The notes: generated by a model from the letters alone, not told the origin. 64,000 nt of DNA from Membranipora membranacea (GCA_914767715.1 OU612073.1:5394001-5458000), one strand, 5' to 3'. Numbered from the stretch's first letter, positions 27,358-39,600 are shown. Translations and numbers: made by a program.

Positions 27358-27468
27358 TAGTTTAAGTGCTCAAACGGTGCAAGATGCTGGTAGAGGCATT
27401 TCATTATCAAAGTGGTTGATAATGAAATGCCTCTACCAGCATCTTGCACCGTTTGAGCACTTAAACTA
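27358..27468. mobile_element. 111-bp perfect hairpin with exact 9-bp target duplication
   Basis: Two 53-bp arms (27358-27410 and 27416-27468) are exact reverse complements with a 5-bp loop AGTGG. The element starts TAG and ends CTA, and ACTCTTCCC sits on both sides as a 9-bp direct repeat. The paralogous site in unit 2 (about 36062-36080) lacks it, so it inserted after the duplication. A transcript would form a near-ideal long hairpin, so a small-RNA source is an alternative reading. Confidence 0.85.
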
Positions 27469-27763
27469 ACTCTTCCCTTATCACCTCACTTTTAATGTCA
27501 AACAAATAGTTGCAAATAGTTGAGGCTGATCACGAGGCTGATCACGAGGCTGATCACGTAATCAAAGTTCATTCTGTTGGCCTCGTTTTCATTGAGGAAG
27601 TTTCTGCGCTCACCTTTTTATAACGAATCTTTGAGGTAAGTTGTTTCATAGTGCTTTTCTGTCTAAAATAATGAAAGATTCTCAACAATCTGATAACAGC
27701 TTGTGCTTAACTCTAAAAAGTGATCTATCACATTCGATGTACTTTCGTGATCAAGTAAACATG

Positions 27764-28164
27764 CAGTGGCGTATATTAGCAGTCACGGAACATGGATATC
27801 CGTTCATCAAAATCCTTGCTAGGCTGAATAGCTCAGTGTGTAGAGCATCTGCCTATAGTGATCACTGTTTATTATGAATGTCATGGGTTCGAATCCCACC
27901 AATGTCAGATTTTTTTCAAATGGGTGCTTTATAACTGGAACATTTTTACTTTTCCCAAGGGGGGATGTCTTATAAGTGAGGAATTACGGTACATACAGAG
28001 TTTGACTTTTGACCTTGAGCTGGACAAGCCAATCAAAAGCCCGGTGTATTGACACACCCACACCCTCCCCGCCACGCCTACGGCGTGTGGATCGGGCTGC
28101 GCCCGATCTTTATGCTCATCTCTAAAAAGTCAGTGAGTGAAATTTTTTAGAATATACGCCCCTG
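27764..28164 (+). mobile_element. hAT MITE, full copy (401 bp) carrying a tRNA-like segment
   Basis: Termini CAGTGGCGTATATT and (inward) CAGGGGCGTATATT are flanked by an exact 8-bp duplication TAAACATG (27756-27763 and 28165-28172). Unit 2 has the empty site near 36490. Eight-base duplications with CAG...CTG ends are the hAT hallmark. No transposase is present. The element ends 134 bp upstream of the ankyrin gene ATG, so it lies directly next to that promoter. Confidence 0.88.
27822..27907 (+). other. tRNA-like sequence inside the hAT MITE
   Basis: Contains an A-box-like TAGCTCAGTGTGTAGAGC and a textbook B box GGGTTCGAATCCCACC. The acceptor ends do not pair properly and the anticodon region is too long, so it is a tRNA pseudogene or SINE head captured by the MITE, not a tRNA gene. 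Confidence 0.65.
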
Positions 28165-28239
28165 TAAACATGTGAACTTGTCATCAGGCGCAATGAGTTG
28201 GCACATTACAACTGAGGCCTGTTGACCTGGTATCACACC

Positions 28240-28247
28240 TATATAAA
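28240..28247 (+). promoter_or_regulatory. TATA box of ankyrin gene, unit 1
   Basis: TATATAAA 51 bp upstream of the ATG at 28298. It is identical in placement to 36560-36567 in unit 2. The distance suggests a very short 5' UTR. Confidence 0.6.
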
Positions 28248-28876
28248 TAATAGCTATTTTTCTTTAATGGTACAGATTCCGGAGACACGCAATTACCATG
28301 ATGGATCCAGACCCAATCTTTGGTTTTGCTGAAGAAGATGAGGATTTTGGAGGAGACAATGAGCAGACCTCAGATGACAGCGGATATGAAACTAGAGAGA
28401 TAAACTCAGACATTGATGACAACCAAGCCCAACGGCAGCAGCAGCAGCAGCAGTTCCAACCAGGTGGTGAACTGCATCAACTCCCTGAAAATGGTGATGA
28501 CAATAATGCGCCTGAGGACAATAGGATGTTTGATAATGAGGAACAAAACAATGACAGTGGCTATGAAACTGGGAAAGTTTTGCAAGACAATTTGTTTGGA
28601 CCTGAAGACAGTGCGGATGATTCTGGAGATGGTGGAAATGGCCCTGAGGAGAATGATGACAACAATGCACAGGGGGATGAGATGATGTCTGAAGATGAGG
28701 GTAGCGGTAGAAGTGATGAAGACTTTCAAGTTGAAAATCTGGGGTTTTTTGGCGACAACGAAGACTTCTTTGATCAGTTAGAGAGAAGCACTGATGACAG
28801 TGGATATGGAACTGGAATGACTCAGTCAGACTCAGATCAGCTGTCTGATCATCCACCACCACCACCTGGAGATCCA

Positions 28877-28902
28877 TTGGTTGCCCTTTAAAGGGCAACC
28901 AA
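28877..28902. other. 26-bp perfect palindrome at the deletion scar
   Basis: Twelve bases TTGGTTGCCCTT appear immediately before AAGGGCAACCAA. The right half exists in unit 2 near 37637. The left half is its inverted copy and fills the junction of the deletion, as in template-switch repair. Confidence 0.8.
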
Positions 28903-30399
28903 GGTTTCGCAGCAATGCATTAATGGGTAGCAAATAATGTGCTGGGCAGCATCAGCTTTGTGCATTACGCGATGCAAAACTCAAAGTAGTTGCTGACTCT
29001 AAGCTGGGTAACACTTCAGTTTAGGGAGGTTCCAAGACTTTGCTGTAATAATTATAGAACACAGGCTAAATAATAACAGGAACAGGAAACTGCTATGTGG
29101 TATTCTCTTTTAGCTGCGTTTGAGTACCTGATGGACGAAATGTTTCACAAGAATTCTGGCTGAATAATCATCCGAATTATATTTTGTCTTTTTCCCTATG
29201 TAGAAGGTGCAATCTGCTATTAACCAATGGCCATCAATGAGAAGTTGTTTGAAACCTTGGTTGGTTGGTTGGTCATTTAACCTATACACGTTATTTGGGA
29301 AAATTTGAATATGGACACTCAAATGGGAATTGTGTTTTGTGCAATAAGTAGTTTTGCTTCTATATCAGCTACTTTCAATCCTCAGTGGCGCAGCAAGTTA
29401 ACAGTTAGTTCATGTAATAGAAACATTTAATACGGTTGATTGATGTATAGTTTTGTGATGCCCTTTTGTTTGGTTGTAGATTGGCTGAGATGTGAATGGG
29501 ACAGTAATTCTGTTCTTCACAGACTTGCAAGTGAAGACAATCATCAACAGATGAGAGAGTTGATCTTAGTATTCGCAGCAATCGACCAGCTGCCCTTGCT
29601 TCAAGAAAGGTTTACCCAGTCTGTGAACGTTGAGGGTAAAACTCCATTAGACCTTGTGCACTCAGATGATATGAGAGAGCTGGTGAATGAAGGTATTTTC
29701 TAAATAAAATTTTTGAATAATTTTGACTCCAATCCTGAAGTCTATTGAGAAAATTCCCACAGCTTGTGTTTGTAGAATCCAGTCAAAACAATCAAGGAAT
29801 TCCATTAGACCTCTCGGATGATATCAGAGAGCTGGTGAATGAAGGTATTTTCTAAATAATTTTCTTTTCAAAATCATCTGTACACGTATAAAAACCACGA
29901 GACACTGAAGTCTATGGAGGAAATTCGGGGGAAATTCCCACAGCTGGTGTTGTAGAATCAAGTCCAAACTATTAAGGAATTATCTCCTCAGTAAAATAAT
30001 TATAGGTACACGTGATACTAAATGTACAATGTGTGACACAGTAAAAAGACAACTCAGACACTCACTTACAATCAAGTTATGCTTCTATTCAGGCATTCAA
30101 AACTTGATTATTGTTTAATTAATAGAATGTTTCCGGCTGTTGGAAATAGTCTCCAGAAGAGATAAAGAGGGAAACACTCTCTTGCATCGGCATGCTGTGC
30201 GTGATGAAACTTATCTGATGGATGATTTGTTCAGCGATGTGAGATATGGTTCACTGATTAGGAAGGCAGCTTGTGCGCTCCCCAACAATGACAATAGAAC
30301 AGCGCTAGACCTAGCTGAGTCTTTCACTATGAAGAGGCTGATACAGACAGGAGAATTCATAACAACGAGCATGCATCGCATGATTATGGAGGTGCTGCT

Positions 30400-30655
30400 G
30401 GTGCCTTATGAGGTGGTGACTTATGAGGTGGTGACTTATGAGGTGGTGCCTTATGAGGTGGTGCCTTATGAGCCGGAGCTGCATGAGCGGGAGCTGCGGG
30501 AGCGGCATGAGCGGGAGCTGCATGATCGGGAGCTGCAGGTGCTGTGGGAGCTGTGTAATCGGGAGCTGTGTGAGCGGGAGCTGCGGGAGGTGCGGGAGCT
30601 GCGTGAGCCGCATGAGCGGGAGCTGCATGAGCGGGAGCGGCATGAGTGGCAAGAG
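30400..30655 (+). repeat. Coding minisatellite in ankyrin exon 3, unit 1
   Basis: About five 15-bp units (consensus GTGCCTTATGAGGTG) give a VVxYE repeat. They are followed by many 12/15-bp units around GAGCTGCATGAGCGG, giving HEREL-type repeats. The frame is maintained throughout. Unit 2b has a different, arginine/glutamate-rich expansion at the same place, so the tract evolves fast. Confidence 0.8.
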
Positions 30656-31379
30656 CTAGAGCGGTTGGAGCAGGAGCAGCGAAATGTAGCCAAATTTAGC
30701 TTCCTAGCCTTCACAGACAGTTTACATCTTGCAGCCTGTTTGGCATTATTGACTTTGTTCGCCTGGTCTGGTGATCTGTGCAACGAAGACCCTGCCTCAT
30801 TAAGTGTAGACGTGCTGCAGCAACAAATAATCCAAACATTATCTCTTTGATTATGATATCTAATCTGATCATGATTCATCAGTGGACACTGGACTGTTTA
30901 ATCGACAATGGCTTTCTTCTTTGCTTCATATATACCTGCTGCAGGTGTTATTATTACATTATTTCTGTATATCCATGTATGCTGATGTTTCATTATTCTT
31001 GATGATAAAATGATCAGCTCTACTGTGGGTGCCGACGTTCAGCTTTCAGACTGACCTAAAATCTGATAAATCTGTGGAGTTTTATCTAATATCTTGTATT
31101 ATATATTACAGCTATAATTGTCACATATTTAGGTTCAATAAAAATGCTTTCTATTCAGAGTTCTTGCTTATGTGTATTTGTTTGTCTCCAAGTATCATAG
31201 TTGTTTCTTTTTAATACAAACAGCAGAGGCTTCTAGCTGTCAATCATATATAACTACATTTAGACATTGTCACTTTATTCCTACTCCACCGACTGGCCTT
31301 TCATTAGTAGTAAGATTAATTTGGTCATCACTTATTATACCTGATACTGATAATGAGTTGTATATATTAAATTTTGCTC

Positions 31380-31396
31380 AATAAAGCTTTAATAAA
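31380..31396 (+). terminator. Polyadenylation signals, ankyrin gene unit 1
   Basis: Two AATAAA hexamers (31380-31385, 31391-31396) lie about 530 bp after the last stop. The same pair is present at 42785 in unit 2. Confidence 0.55.
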
Positions 31397-32042
31397 ACTT
31401 TTAATAAACTTTTGCAAGCCTTTAGAAGTTGTGGTCATAATTCATTCATCGAAATCTTCAGGTATTCCCAGATTAGATGGATATACCAAAACATACATAC
31501 AGTGTTCTGAGTGAGTGGGAACTGAGTTCCCACAAAAACATAAAAGGGGAACCTTTAGAACACAGTTCCCACTGGATTCTGCGGAAAACAGTGTGGAGTT
31601 ATCTCTTTTGACCAAATATCAATCATACTATTACAGATCCATAGTTTTGCATAATTTGTTCTAGAAATTGCAAAAAATTCTCAAAACGACTTTTAACCCA
31701 GAGAATTAGAGTGCCCACAAAAGAAAAAGTCCACTTATAACACTGCATACATATAGCCGTATTTAGTTTGTATTACTGATACCAGGGACCAGCCTCCCTG
31801 CTATTACGCTGTCCGCAGTGTTTTATGGGAGTTATCCGCTCACAGATATTAATGTTACAACTCCAGAATGAACTAAACTCCAGTGATAGTATCCTGTTTA
31901 GTTAGGGCATTGGGAGATGAGAGGGCTGTGAAAAGTTGGTGAAAACCCCATATGGTCCCAATTTTATCTTTCAGGGAAAGGTAGACAATCTCTTGCTTCC
32001 TTTACCTAATTGTTTATGTGGCATGGATATGGGTTTGCAAAT

Positions 32043-32640
32043 ATGATAATGAGAATGAGAATGAGAATGAGTTTATTGAGTAATTATGCCATAGACATAT
32101 TACAATTTAACATATGCTCTCTGTGAAATTACTAGTTATTTAAGACATGAATACTAAAAGGTATAAAACTATCTAGAAACCTGTTAGTGCGAGTTCTAGG
32201 CATCCTGTAATGATTACGATTTATCTCATAGCAGCTGTGTAAAATATGGGTTTGATCGGTAATAAAATCCATAGCGGTTTTACTGACACAGTATTCTATA
32301 TAAAAATTAATATCTAAATCATATATCCTCTGTTGAAAAGGCTTCGTGAGTTTCTCTTTCTGCTTGCTGGTAGCAGAGTTAAACCATAATTCAAAATTAT
32401 AAGTTAAAACTGGCTTGATTAGGCTTTGAATTAAATAGTCTTTCTGAGCTCTATTAGGTTTGAAATTTATAGCCATTTTGCTCTCTTTGCAGTGTAAATA
32501 ATCAATGAGAACGCTGATCATCAATCTTTAGCACTTCCCTGATACTTTTAGAGATGTGTATTGTTTTTATTCTGCTCGTCATATGATGTCCACACCATAG
32601 TATCAAATTTCAAGGCCATCACTGACGCCAAAATCCAAGG
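32043..32640 (-). mobile_element. 5'-truncated LINE, 3' end of reverse-transcriptase ORF (unit 1)
   Basis: The minus-strand frame 32524-32132 ends with a non-LTR retrotransposon signature: KPVLTYNFELWFN, then ARTNRF/RTNRFLDSFIPFSIHVLNN-like residues before the stop. This is the usual C-terminus of L2/CR1/Jockey-type ORF2. It is followed by AATAAA and an (ATTCTC)n tail at 32043-32072. Only the 3' end remains, and upstream reading is frameshifted. Confidence 0.78.
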
Positions 32641-33811
32641 TGATGAAAGTATATTTAGCGTGCTCAGTCGTTACCATCTAGCGGTTTATGACTGAGAAGG
32701 GGCACTGGCACTTTGACGTCAGCACATGTTTCTGATTGTCGAATTCTGTGAGTCCTGGCACACATGGCACAGGTAGTTCAACCTAATTGATTGTCCAATT
32801 ATTTTTCGGTTGTCATGGTTTCCAATAGCAATGTGGACGCAATTGATGTCCATCTGTGAATAGACGCTAGCCTAATTTTAGATGATGTTGTCTTCACCTC
32901 CAATAGGATAATATTTAACTAGTAGCAGTTTTATCTGGGTATACTAGTTTAGCCCAAGCTACTGGTTGAAGGTTGAAATTTTAATGATGATTTAATCAAA
33001 TATTATTGAATGAAAGTTGGATTAGCTTTGTAATTATTGTTTATTTTAGTCCAACTTCCATTCAGTAATAATAAATAACACACCATGAAACTTCACAGAA
33101 TATAATATTATAATAAATGAAACCCACATGATAGATGATTGAAAGAGACCTCAATGCAGGATCAAAATAAGTTGATAATGGCCAGATAACTCCAACAACA
33201 AGAATGTGAAATCAAATGTAATAGTACATTTGCTTGATATGTTTAGGCAAGGAGTTCTCCTCGGACCTTGGTTCAGGGAATAACTGGTCGGGTAAAATGC
33301 AAAATGCAAGTTTAATGGTATGGAATAATATTCAAACAGACCATTTGCTCCTTTATATAAGCTTGATTTACTGGCCATAAGAATTCTGCCTTGATCTCAG
33401 CCTATCTTTACATGTACTAGACTAGTACTCTGATGACTGCAGCGTTAAAACTACCTACACTTACTGTTTGTTCCCTTAAAATTATCCTTCGAGGAAATAA
33501 AAGTAAATGTTGTATATTTCTTCTCAATTTAGCAAACATGATGTCATCATTAGTTTTGGACCGATCCCCAGGTGGGGGAACCAAAAAATTATTCTGGCCC
33601 TGATTCGCGCTATTGCAAATATCCGGCTTTGAAGGTAATTTAATCTGGCATCCTGATTGGCAATATTTATTTTGTTCAACTGGTCCGATGATCTGTTCCA
33701 CACAGATCATGAATCCTAGACTCATCGTCGCAATTAAAGAAATGTTTCATAAACTGGTCTTGGTTTATAATTGATCAATTGATATGTACTGTTTTATCGA
33801 CATAGGAGTAT

Positions 33812-33935
33812 GAGGTGTCTCACTAAGTTAGAGCACCTGACCTGAAATTGGTGTTGGAGAACCTGCGGGCTTTCAATCCTTTTGAAGTCTACTGACTACT
33901 CAGCACTCAGATGGGTCTTCTGATTTTGATAAGAT
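33812..33935 (+). mobile_element. tRNA-SINE copy, unit 1
   Basis: GTGTCTCACTAAGTTAGAGCA is an eroded A box. A B-box remnant and the body phrase GAAGTCTACTGACTACT link it to the SINE at 9.5 kb. A shortened homologue survives in unit 2 at about 44785-44850, so insertion predates the duplication. Confidence 0.55.
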
Positions 33936-36559
33936 ATTTTTCATTGGCTCCTGGCCAAGTGGCTTCAACCATGAAATGAGAGAAAATATATTCATGCATT
34001 TGGACTGATATGACTAAGACCTAATTTAATCATTCATTCTTAGTTTCACCTTGAGAGAAGGTGTTACACAAACCCTCCTGCACCCAACACGCTTGTAATT
34101 CTACAAGCAAACAGTATTCACAGGTTCTACTCTACTGCAATTGAAGAAATAATGTTGTATTTTACTATTACCTTTTCCGATTCTGTGAATCCTTGTTTTT
34201 TTTATCTTATCAATTTAGTTTGATGTAAAAGTTAATAGAAGCAAATATAAAAAGCAATGGCTCAGTCAGATAGTCTAAAGACTAGAATGATGACTGTCCC
34301 GATGAACACCCATGAAAAGTACTGACACAAGCCTAGATGTCGAGTCAGCACACTGCCTGCAGCCATACATTGACCCAAACGCGCTCAGCCAGACCAGACA
34401 TTGAATCTCTGCCAGATCCTGTCCAATCTTCAAAGATATATATATATATATATATTTGCTGTCCGTCTAGGTATGCGATGACTGCACCGAGGTGCGGCAT
34501 AGGAAGAGGTTTATAGTGACAATTAGGTTTCCGAGTCATTAGTGCCACTTTTTCAACCACTGACAGCTTTAACCCAGCGTGAAGCATAGCGCTACAAGGC
34601 CGGAGCTGTATAGAGCTATACCATACAGGAGGGTTCTTTAATCTGCACGATGGTGTTGTAAATACAGAAGACCTCCATTATTTATAGTCCTGATCCGAAG
34701 GGACTGTGTGATCACTAGCCTAGCCTACCCCGAGCTTACCTAGGACAGATACAAGGCTGGTCTACTAACACTAGAAATGATCAAAAACAGTGTTGGACAA
34801 CGGTAGCATAGTCAAAGATATTTTGGTGTTAACCTGTTACAGGGGAGACAACATACTCTAGAACCTTCTAGACCCTTGATCTATTGTATCGATATGATAA
34901 CAAAGATTAGGACTGTCTGCTGCGTCATAGCAGCAGAAAATCGAAACAATACAATGATTTTAAGACGCATGTTAGCTATTAATTTTTTTCGTTATGAAAA
35001 TTGTTTGTTTCTTATATCCAACTATGGAGGTCTAGAAGATAACTCAACTGATATGTGATGGTTTAGGGCTATCTAGATCAGGTGACTTAAGCCTGTAATA
35101 CAATTTTTAGATGTAGTTGTTTCAACACTGCTTTAAATCTTCCTTGAAGACGACCTGCTTTAGTTAAGGACTAATGTACGCCGAGTAACAATAACCACTC
35201 ATTGTGTATTTTGTGTTTATTAATTTGTATTGATTCTGGATGTTGAGCTTCTATCCTTGGATGCAATACGTAACCACATGCTTAGACCAAATCCCGCATG
35301 TCAAAAATTGTTGACCGCACTCACGATGTCTTTTACATTCAAATTATCAAAGTTTAGGAAGAAAATTTCGAGGGTTGTTTCCTCGTTGCACATGGGGATA
35401 TAACCCTTTGGTGTTAATATGTATACTTGAGTTAGTTTTCTTCTACAGTGTACAAGACTGTAGATAAAATAATCTTTCTACCTAATGATTGCGATTTTTT
35501 CCACATTATTGATGCACCAGATATATAAGTAGAGCTGTACTGCAATATAACTGGTCAATGGTCACTGTCTATACATTGCTACATATCATACAAGATTTTC
35601 CTACGCATAATATAAAAATACTGGTGAAATAAATCGAAGCCAAAAAATGGAATCGATCTCTATGTAGCTATATTCTATATTTGATGTCCTCTAGCAGCAA
35701 TAAATCTAACAATGAACTCCCTCAGTTCACTGATCTAACACACTGGTTTATCTTCAGTATTTGCTGATAAACAACTCAGTTAAAAACCTCGCAGATAGTT
35801 TAAATTTATTTACAATTTGTGTCATGGTTTTCATGGGTTTTTACCAGTTGTGTCAAACTACAAGAGCGTATAGTAAACAAATTTTACCCCTGCAGTTATT
35901 TCTGTAAAGCAGAAAAAACTTATTAGTAGAACAGCTAAAAAACTAATTCAAAATTTTATGAAGTATCTTTACTTTGAATTATCCGTGAGTAATGATTTAA
36001 TCTCTGGGTATATGCAAATCCGGGCTGGACATAACACCACTTTGTAACATCAAGTCCTAGTGATTGACTTTAACCTTATCACCTTTATTATCAAACAAGT
36101 GGAGTGTTGCAATTATGATAAGAACTCACATTCATACATGGTCGCATAATGATAGTTCACTCTGTTGGCCTCGTTTTGAATGAGGAAGTTTCAGCACAAA
36201 CTTTTCCATTAGAAATTTTTTGAGGTGAGTTGTTTCATTATTTTTGCAAGCAATGATTGTACTTGACGTGTATTACTTGACTTATTTAGGATCTAAAGCA
36301 AATTTAGCTTATTCATAAGGTGTCTTATCTTGATGCATCAGTTTTTAATTTTTTTTGGGATCAACTAACATATTCATGACTCCTTGCTTACACCAGAGCG
36401 CTTTTCTGGAAGACTCTCAAAAATCTGATCACAGCTTGTGCTAAACTCAAAAAGATGATATATCACCTTAAATATATTTTCATGATGAACATGTGAACTT
36501 GTCTCAGAGGCAATGAGTTGGCACATTACAACTGAGGCCTGTTGACCTGATATCACACC

Positions 36560-36567
36560 TATATAAA
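36560..36567 (+). promoter_or_regulatory. TATA box of ankyrin gene, unit 2
   Basis: TATATAAA 51 bp before the ATG at 36618, with the surrounding sequence shared with unit 1. Confidence 0.6.
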
Positions 36568-36617
36568 TTTTAGCTATTTTTCTTTAATGATACAGATTCC
36601 GGAGACGAACAATTACC

Positions 36618-39600
36618 ATGATGGATCCAGACCCAATCTTTGCTTTTGCTGAAGAAGATGAGGATAATGGAGGAGACAATGAGCAGACCTCAGATGACAG
36701 CGGATATGAATCTAGAGAGATAAACTCAGACATTGATGACAACCAAGCCCAACGGCAGCAGCAGCAGCAGTTCCAACCAGGTGGTGAACTACATCAACTC
36801 CCTGAAAATGGTGATGACAATAATGCGCCTGAGGACAATAGGATGTTTGATAATGAGGAACAAAACAATGACAGTGGCTATGACACTGGGGAAGTTTCGC
36901 AAGACAATTTGTTTGGACCTGAAGACAGAGCGGGTGATTCTGGAGATGGTGGCGATAGCCCTGAGGAGAATGATGACAACAATGCACAGGGGGATGAGAT
37001 GATGTCTGAAGATGAGGGGAGAAGTGATGAAGACTTTCAAGTTGAAATTTTCGGCTTTCTTGGCGACAACGAAGACTTCTTTGATCAGTTAGAGAGAAGC
37101 ACTGATGACAGTGGATATGGAACTGGAATGACTCAGTCAGACTCAGATCAGCTGTCTGATCATCCACCACCACCACCTGGAGATCCAGAAGATCGACCAT
37201 CTCAAGTAGACAATGAGGGAGGAGCTGAGTGTGATCCACCTGATCCAAACAGAGGCAATTATCCTAATAACTATGGAATTAATCCTGTCCAGAGGATAGA
37301 TGAGCCACGAAATCATCAACATCAGTCACACATTGGTGACGCTGACACAGCTTCTACCTCCACAGCCAGTTCACCACACATACGATTAGTCCCTAACCGG
37401 GTTTTAAGACAGAGACCAGCAGATATGGACTGTAACTCCTCCTACCCAGCTTCAGAAGAATCATTAGTATCACATACTACATCCCAACTCCCTGAGTCAG
37501 TGAACGACTTTTCACGGTTAAACAGCAGAGACCGCTTGAAATGGTGTGGTGAGTTGATATTAAATTCAACCTAAGGCTCAGGATAATGTAAAATGTAAAA
37601 CAATGGCCATATAAGGTGTAATAGCAACATGGTTAAAGGGCAACCAAGGTTTCGCAGCAATGCATTAATGGGTAGCAAATAAAGTGCTGGGCAGCATCAG
37701 CTTTGTGCATTACGCGATGCAAAACTCAAAGTAGTTGCTGACTCTAAGCTGGGTAACACTTCAGTTTAGGGAGGTTCCAAGACTTTGCTGTAATAATTAT
37801 AGAACACAGGCTAAATAATAACAGGAACAGGAAACTGCTATGTGGTATTCTCTTTTAGCTGCGTTTGAGTACCTGATGGACGAAATGTTTCACAAGAATT
37901 CTGGCTGAATAATCATCCGAATTATATTTTGTCTTTTTCCCTATGTAGAAGGTGCAATCTGCTATTAACCAATGGCCATCAATGAGAAGTTGATTGAAAC
38001 CTTGGTTGGTTGGTTGGTCATTTAACCTATACACGCTATTTGGGAAAATTTGAATATGGACACTCAAATGGGAATTGTGTTTTGTGCAATAAGTAGTTTT
38101 GCTTCTATATCAGCTACTTTCAATCCTCAGTGGCGCAGCAAGTTAACAGTTAGTTCATGTAATAGAAACATTTAATACGGTTGATTGATGTATAGTTTTG
38201 TGATGCCCTTTTGTTTGGTTGTAGATTGGCTGAGATGTGAATGGGACAGTAATTCTGTTCTTCACAGACTTGCAAGTGAAGACAATCATCAACAGATGAG
38301 AGAGTTGATCTTAGTATTCGCAGCAATCGGCCAGCTGCCCTTGCTTCAAGAAAGGTTTACCCAGTCTGTGAACGTTGAGGGTAAAACTCCATTAGACCTT
38401 GTGCACTCAGATGATATGAGAGAGCTGGTGAATGAAGGTATTTTCTAAATAAAAATTTTGAATAATTTTGACTCCAATCCTGAAGTCTATTGAGAAAATT
38501 CCCACAGCTTGTGTTTGTAGAATCCAGACAAAACAATCAAGGAATTCCATTAGACCTCTTGGATGATATCAGAGAGCTGGTGAATGAAGGTATTTTCTAA
38601 ATAATTTTCTTTTCAAAATCATCTGTACACGTATAAAAACCACGAGACACTGAAGTCTATGGAGGAAATTCGGGGAAATTCCCACAGCTGGTGTTGTAGA
38701 ATCAAGTCCAAACTATCAAGGAATTATCTCCTCAGTAAAATAATTATAGGTACACATGATACTAAATGTACAATGTGTGACACAGTAAAAAGACAACTCA
38801 GACACTCACTTACAATCAAGTTATGCTTCTATTCAGGCATTCAAAACTTGATTATTGTTTAATTAATAGAATGTTTCCGGCTGTTGGAAATAGTCTCCAG
38901 AAGAGATAAAGAGGGAAACACTCTCTTGCATCGGCATGCTGTGCGTGATGAAATTTATCTGATGGATGATTTGTTCAGCGATGTGAGATATGGTTCACTG
39001 ATTAGGAAGGCAGCTTGTGCGCTCCCCAACAATGACAATAGAACAGCGCTAGACCTAGCTGAGTCATTGACTATGAAGAGGCTGATACGGACAGGAGAGT
39101 TTAGAACAATGAGCATGTATCTCTTAGTCATTGAGGACATGGTGGTGTCTTGTGAGCCGGAGCCCAACCCAATCTTTGGTTTTGCTGAAGAAGATGAGGA
39201 TTTTGAAGGAGACAATGAGGAGACCTCAGATGACAGCGGATATGAAACTAGAGAGATAAACTCAGACATTGATGACAACCAAGCCCAACGGCAGCAGCAG
39301 CAGCACCAGCAGCAGCAGTTCCAACCAGGTGGTGAACTGCATCAACTCCCTGAAAATGGTGATGACAATAATGCACATGAGGAGGGGATAATGTTCGATG
39401 AAGAACAAATCAATGATAGTGGCTATGAAACGGGTGAAGTTTTGCAGGACAATCTGTTTGGTCATGAACGTAGAGCAGATGACAACGGTGATGGTGTTGA
39501 TGAGCCTGATGACTGGTTGTTACCGGATGAAGATCATGATCAGGTTATGACTGACAGCGGGTATGAGTCTACTGAGTCGCCTCCTGGTGATCCGTTACTG

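Larger units (their letters stand above)
28298..30850 (+). pseudogene. Acidic DSG-motif ankyrin gene, unit 1 copy, truncated first exon
   Basis: The first exon (28298-28891) encodes 197 residues: acidic, a Q-run, and the motifs DDSGYETR, NDSGYETG and DDSGYGTG. Compared with unit 2 it lost about 460 bp after GDP, including the splice donor, and now runs into a stop at 28889-28891. The ankyrin exons remain open: 29480-29692, an optional 69-nt exon at 29776-29844, and 30126-30850. These carry NSVLHRLAS and GNTLLHRHAV-type repeats. The last exon continues into a long HERELHERE-like charged repeat and ends with a hydrophobic stretch (LHLAACLALLTLFAW). Either the gene is dead, or it makes only the short acidic protein, or it uses an internal GTAGCG donor at 28701. 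That donor is in the right phase and absent from unit 2. Confidence 0.65.
24239..34874 (+). repeat. Segmental duplication, unit 1
   Basis: This unit and the next one (34875-46408) are collinear paralogues in direct tandem. Matching pairs include 24239-24480/34875-35110, 25600-26020/35265-35690, 27000-27340/35700-36060, 28180-29700/36490-38450, 30126/38870 and 41659, 31000-33700/42390-44750, and 34780-34874/46310-46408. Differences are mostly clean insertions and deletions, several of them mobile elements. Confidence 0.9.

Noticed and set aside
28392-28898. Histidine-rich minus-strand frame opposite the acidic exon
   Set aside because: It is the complement of GAT/GAA/CAG-rich coding sequence; the plus strand has start, TATA box, splice phases and conservation.
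29110-29322. 70-codon minus-strand frame conserved at 37855-38067
   Set aside because: Conserved only because the two units are recent duplicates; it lies in an intron and has no domain.
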